From the NCBI GenBank assembly GCA_046154965.1, contig JBJXDY010000098.1, positions 1 to 64,000 of the forward strand: DNA of 64,000 bases. The letters are read 5' to 3'. Each line of letters starts with the position of its first letter. Position 1 is the first letter of the stretch. The translations under genes were made by a program, and so were the position numbers. Below the pieces are notes generated by a model, which had not been told where the DNA came from, did not search any database, and saw nothing but the letters and a program-made list of their open reading frames with translations. This document shows positions 60,351-64,000 of this stretch, piece by piece. The stretch comes from DATKFM01 sp046154965 (GTDB lineage: Bacteria; Pseudomonadota; Alphaproteobacteria; Dongiales; Dongiaceae).

Positions 60351-62534
60351 CTATGACTTCGCGGCGCTGACGCGGCCTTTGACGAGCGCCTCCAGTACGG
60401 CCGCCTTGGGGCCGTCGGCAACGATCTTGCCATTGTCAACAACGAGCAGGCGGTCGACAAGTGCCAGCATCGAATGCCGGTGCGTTACCAGCACAAAAGT
60501 CTTGCGCGCCAGGCATTCCGCCATGCGGGACCTGAATGCGGTCTCCGTGCTGTTGTCCATCGAGCTGGTCGGCTCGTCCATGACAACGATCGGCGGATCC
60601 ATCAGCAGGGCCCGGGCGATGACGATCGCCTGGCGCTGGCCGCCCGATAGGAAGCGTCCCGCCTCGCCGACCTGCAGGTCGAAACCCGATGGGTGCGTAT
60701 TCACGAACTGATCGACGCCTGCGATGCTGGCCGCCTTCAGAATGGAAGCCTCATCCACATACGGCGCGCCAAGGGTGATGTTGTCCTTGACCGAACCGAA
60801 GAACAAACCGCCGTCCTGCAGCACGCAGCCCAAATTGTGCCGCAGGTCCGCCGGGTCGATTTGCCGCATGTCGGTGCCGTCAACGAGCACGGCGCCCTCT
60901 GTCGGGTCATAGAGGCTAAGGATCATCCGCGCGATCGTGGTCTTGCCCGATCCGATACGGCCGATGATGCCCACTTTCTCGCCCGGATTGATCTTGAAGC
61001 TGACGCCGTGCAAGGCGGCTACTTTCGAGTTCGGATAGGCGAAGGACACATTGCGGAACTCGATCGCGCCCTGCACATCCGGGCGGCGCAGGAATTCCTT
61101 GCCTATCGGCCGTTCCGACGGCAGCGCCATCAGGCGGTTCAAGCCCTTCAGCGAAGTCCAAGATTGATGGAAGCGGACGATCAAGCCGGCAATCTGGCCC
61201 AGGGGCGCCATGGCGCGGCTGGTCAGCATGGAAACGGCCACCATCGCACCTGTGGTCATCAGGCCATCGCCGGTCCGGTAGACACCCCAGACCACCACAC
61301 CTATGGAGGCGAGGTTCGCCGCCATCACGGTGAAGTTCAGCGATATGGACGCCCAGAATTTCGACGACATCGACGAGGAGGCCGCGGCGGCGACAAAGTG
61401 ATTCCAATCTCGCTGCCGCCTGCCTTCGGCCGAGGCGACTTTGACTGCATCGAGACCGTTGATCGTTTCGACAAGCATCGCGTGCTTCTGTGCCGCTTCG
61501 CGATAGCCCCGCTCGACCGCGGAGCGCATGGGAATCTGCGCCAGGATGCTGACGATCACCACGACGGGGACCATGATTGCCGGCACCCACACCACCGGCC
61601 CGCCGAGGAAGAAGATCACGAACAGGAAGAGGAACAGGAACGGCAAATCCACCAAAGCGGTCAGCGACGCCGAGGTGAAGAAGTCGCGCAGAGTCTCGAA
61701 CTCGCGGATGTTGTTGGCAAAGGCACCCGACGACATCGGACTGGCCGCCAGCTTGATCGACAGCAGATGCTCGAAAATGCGGGCCGATAGCTTGCGGTCG
61801 AGATTCTTGCCCACGCGATCCAGGAAATAGCCGCGCATTGTTCGAAGCAGGAAATCAAAGACAAAGGTCAAACCGATGCCAACGATAAGAACCGTCAGAG
61901 TGTCCAGCGCCTGGTTCGGCACGACACGGTCATAAACGATCATCGTGAAGATCGGGCTCGCAACGCCGAAGAGATTGATCAGCAGCGCCGCCAGGATGAC
62001 CTCGAGATAAATGGGCGTGAAGGAAAAGACGCTGCTCCAGAACCACGACTTCACGCGCGGTGGCGCAAGATCTTCCGACCTGGCATCCAACCTGATTTTC
62101 GAGCGGACGACAATGCCGCTCCCACTATAACGCTGCTGCAGATCCTCCCGGCGCACTTCGTGGCTGCCGTCGATGTTGTCAGGCGTGATGACTTCCGCCC
62201 GATCCTGGCCGACAAAGCGCAACAGCACGCAGGCACCGCCGTCCTTCAGCAGCAGAACACAGGGCAGTGACAAGCGGTCGATGTCGATGAACTTGCGTTT
62301 CTTGATCGACGCCGACAGGCCGATGCGCTCAGCCGACTGTATGAAGAGGTGCGGTTTGATGTTTCCGACCGCGAGCGGCAGTCCTGCGCGCAACGCCGCG
62401 GCCGAGCGCGGCACGCCGTAGTAGCGCGAGAGCGCGACCAAACATTGCAGCAACGGATCTTCAGCAAGACCGTCGGCCGGCCGTTCCTCGGGAGCGGCAC
62501 TCTGAGTGGGGAATTGTTCGATGACTGCTTTCAT
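60351..62534 (-). CDS. type I secretion ATPase/permease (LapB type)
   Basis: The 727-aa protein powers type I secretion. It has an N-terminal C39-like domain (about residues 20-150), an ABC membrane domain (about 160-450) and the ATPase domain: Walker A GRIGSGKTTI, signature FLSGGQRQAIVIAR, Walker B VVMDEPTSSMD, H-loop VTHRH. In the C39-like domain the catalytic Cys place reads DPLLQC (Pro for Cys), so it cannot act as a peptidase and serves as a docking domain, as in RTX exporters. No RTX toxin or adhesin gene lies in the window. First gene of the operon. Confidence 0.94.
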   Translation of the reverse strand: MKAVIEQFPTQSAAPEERPADGLAEDPLLQCLVALSRYYGVPRSAAALRAGLPLAVGNIKPHLFIQSAERIGLSASIKKRKFIDIDRLSLPCVLLLKDGGACVLLRFVGQDRAEVITPDNIDGSHEVRREDLQQRYSGSGIVVRSKIRLDARSEDLAPPRVKSWFWSSVFSFTPIYLEVILAALLINLFGVASPIFTMIVYDRVVPNQALDTLTVLIVGIGLTFVFDFLLRTMRGYFLDRVGKNLDRKLSARIFEHLLSIKLAASPMSSGAFANNIREFETLRDFFTSASLTALVDLPFLFLFLFVIFFLGGPVVWVPAIMVPVVVIVSILAQIPMRSAVERGYREAAQKHAMLVETINGLDAVKVASAEGRRQRDWNHFVAAAASSSMSSKFWASISLNFTVMAANLASIGVVVWGVYRTGDGLMTTGAMVAVSMLTSRAMAPLGQIAGLIVRFHQSWTSLKGLNRLMALPSERPIGKEFLRRPDVQGAIEFRNVSFAYPNSKVAALHGVSFKINPGEKVGIIGRIGSGKTTIARMILSLYDPTEGAVLVDGTDMRQIDPADLRHNLGCVLQDGGLFFGSVKDNITLGAPYVDEASILKAASIAGVDQFVNTHPSGFDLQVGEAGRFLSGGQRQAIVIARALLMDPPIVVMDEPTSSMDNSTETAFRSRMAECLARKTFVLVTHRHSMLALVDRLLVVDNGKIVADGPKAAVLEALVKGRVSAAKS

Positions 62535-62784
62535 GGGGCGCCGAAATGAAACCTACCGGATTGTTAACGATTTCAGTTATGGAATGGTTAACTTCGCAAT
62601 TTGGCCGAAGCGTCCGCTGTCACGGCCGTCACACATTCCCTAACTCTTCATCCTGGCCTTCGCCGGGCCGGTCATAGCGCATGCTAGCCAAATGTCTTAG
62701 CGAAACATCTGCCCGGACGACAATACATTGAGATTGATGAATTATATAATAGTTCCAATCTGCACAACTGGCCCGCGACCGGCG
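62535..62784. other. intergenic region, 250 bp
   Basis: It holds the promoter region of the type I secretion operon, including two GTTAAC sites (62563-62568 and 62587-62592) 18 bp apart. No gene is supported. Confidence 0.4.
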
Positions 62785-64000
62785 TTACCCGCGCCGCAGA
62801 GCCCGACCCGGCCGGCAGCCCGTTGACCGGCCGCCGGACCATACCGGCGTCCCATTGACGAAGACACCCAGAATTCCGGCTGCTGGCTGAATTGGTTCCT
62901 CAAAGGTGGCGAGGTCGATAATCACCGCCGGATCGAAGATCGTCAGATCGGCGAAGTAGCCCGGCCGGATCAGTCCCCGGTCCCGCAGGCCGAACTGCCG
63001 TGCCGGCAAGCCAGTCATGCGGCGCACCGCCTCCTCCAGAGGGAACAGGCCGATATCGCGGCTGTAGTGGCCGAGCACCCGGGCGAAGCTGCCCCACAGC
63101 CGCGGGTGGGGATGGCTGTCATGGGGGAGCCCGTCTGAGCCGATCATGGTGTGGGGATAGGCGAGGATGCGGCGCACATCGCCTTCGTCCATGGAGAAAT
63201 AGATGGCGCCGGCGGGCTGCAGCCGGTGACAAGCCTCTTCCAGCGTCACGCCCCAATCCCGCGCCACCTCCGCCACCAGGCGTCCGGCCTGCTCCGGTGC
63301 GCTCTTCGACCAGGCGATCATGACCTTTTGCGCCTCGCCGACCCACTCTGCCTTCAGGATCGTCGACGACGCGGAGTACGGATAGGCGTCAAGGCCGACA
63401 GGCTGTTGTGCCAGGGCCATGCCGATCTTGGCGAGGCTCTCCACCGAGCGCCCGAAATTCGCCTGACCTGCAGTCTTGTGATGGGATATGACGACAGGCA
63501 CACCGGCGCGGCGGCCGATATCGAAGGTTTCCTCCAGGCTCTCCAGGACATGGTCGGACTCGTCGCGCATATGGGTGGTGTGAATGGCGCCGGCGGGTTT
63601 GAGCAGTTTGGCCAGTTCCACGATTTCGTCGGTTGGCGCCGATTCCGCCGGTTCATAGCCCAGGCCGGTGGAAAATCCGACGACGCCCGCTTCTAGCGCC
63701 TCCCGCAATAGGGTCTGCATCGCCTTGATCTCGGTTGCGGTCGCCGGACGGTCCAGCCGATCCATCACGCCGACCCGCAATGTCGAATGGCCGACAAGGC
63801 AGGCCGCGTTGATCGCCGGCGGCTCCAGATCTAGAGCGGACATATAGGAGGCAAAGGACTCGAACCGGTACCAGGACTGGTCGCCGAGCAGGTCCAGGGG
63901 TGGCGGCGGAGCACCCCTGAGCTTCAGCGGCGCCAGGCTGATGCCGCAATTGCCGGTTACGACCGTGGTCACGCCCTGGCTCGCCTTCGGCGCCATATCC
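62785..64000 (-). CDS. N-acyl-D-amino-acid deacylase family protein, N terminus beyond window
   Basis: This amidohydrolase-superfamily enzyme removes acyl groups from N-acyl-D-amino acids or acts on related amides. The 403 visible residues have QGVTTVVTGNCG (with the metal-binding Cys of D-aminoacylases), IHTTHMRDESD, VISHHKTAGQ, IGSDGLPHDSHPHPR and the C-terminal GLIRPGYFADLTIFDP, as in the D-aminoacylase group. The usual length is about 480, so around 80 N-terminal residues with the HxH metal site are missing because the window ends. Whether D-aminoacylase or D-glutamate-type is unknown. Confidence 0.88.
   Translation of the reverse strand, partial: DMAPKASQGVTTVVTGNCGISLAPLKLRGAPPPPLDLLGDQSWYRFESFASYMSALDLEPPAINAACLVGHSTLRVGVMDRLDRPATATEIKAMQTLLREALEAGVVGFSTGLGYEPAESAPTDEIVELAKLLKPAGAIHTTHMRDESDHVLESLEETFDIGRRAGVPVVISHHKTAGQANFGRSVESLAKIGMALAQQPVGLDAYPYSASSTILKAEWVGEAQKVMIAWSKSAPEQAGRLVAEVARDWGVTLEEACHRLQPAGAIYFSMDEGDVRRILAYPHTMIGSDGLPHDSHPHPRLWGSFARVLGHYSRDIGLFPLEEAVRRMTGLPARQFGLRDRGLIRPGYFADLTIFDPAVIIDLATFEEPIQPAAGILGVFVNGTPVWSGGRSTGCRPGRALRRG

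Noticed and set aside
62563..62592. Two GTTAAC sites as a possible CtrA site upstream of the secretion operon
   Set aside because: CtrA sites are TTAA-N7-TTAA; here the spacing between the TTAA cores is much larger, so only half-sites are present.
1..64000. CRISPR arrays, insertion sequences or prophage modules
   Set aside because: No regularly spaced repeats, transposase motifs, terminal inverted repeats or phage structural genes were found.

Overview
The window looks like chromosomal core genome from a GC-rich alphaproteobacterium, most like a Rhodospirillales-type lineage. Pointers to this are a PopZ homologue beside valS and a TolC gene, TrmFO, a Tat/Scp/NagZ/SPOR/ArgS/Dgt block, and homologues of the mitochondrial complex I assembly factors NDUFAF3 and NDUFAF6 beside SecDF/YajC. 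There is no integrase, transposase, prophage structural gene or CRISPR array. Names rest on sequence features read by eye; no database search was run.

Layout. 1-2.5 kb: small genes (zinc-ribbon peptide, PepSY-like exported protein, ferritin-like protein, two small exported proteins) and tRNA-Lys. 2.7-11 kb: coaD, gyrA, an orphan Tat-exported binding protein and ssb on the minus strand, divergent from uvrA. 11-16.5 kb: an accessory-looking stretch of lower GC with an MFS exporter, a VIT-family transporter flanked by 15-bp direct repeats, a DUF2269 membrane protein, a two-gene HGGxG cassette behind a palindrome-bearing promoter, and a glutathione transferase. 16.6-20.8 kb: a D-Ala-D-Ala carboxypeptidase-SPOR protein, a TPR gene broken by a 14-bp tandem duplication, a Rid-family protein and trmFO.

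20.8-42.6 kb is one long, mostly minus-strand housekeeping block. It holds dgt, argS, a SPOR protein, nagZ, scpA, scpB, tatA, tatB, tatC, serS, surE, pcm, an NlpD-like lipoprotein, yajC, secD, secF, an NDUFAF3-type protein and an NDUFAF6-type protein. It couples cell-wall recycling, chromosome condensation, two protein export routes and complex I assembly. Plus-strand genes sit inside it: a DUF815 ATPase, a VOC protein, a P-type ATPase and a PuuD-like membrane protein.

42.8-57 kb: erpA, xth, type II NADH dehydrogenase, ilvD, then a possible envelope-sensing module (FecR protein, OmpA-like lipoprotein, convergent CHASE2 histidine kinase, unknown exported protein), then PIMT paralogue, tolC, popZ and valS. 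57.3-64 kb: tRNA-Cys, a type I secretion operon (LapB/LapC/LapE type) with no substrate gene in view, and the C-terminal part of a D-aminoacylase-family gene cut by the window end.

The observations most worth following are two 14-bp tandem duplications in neighbouring genes (one destroys a reading frame), the HGGxG cassette with its operator-like promoter, the FecR/OmpA/CHASE2-kinase locus, and unusual residues in GyrA, ValRS and the Rid protein.
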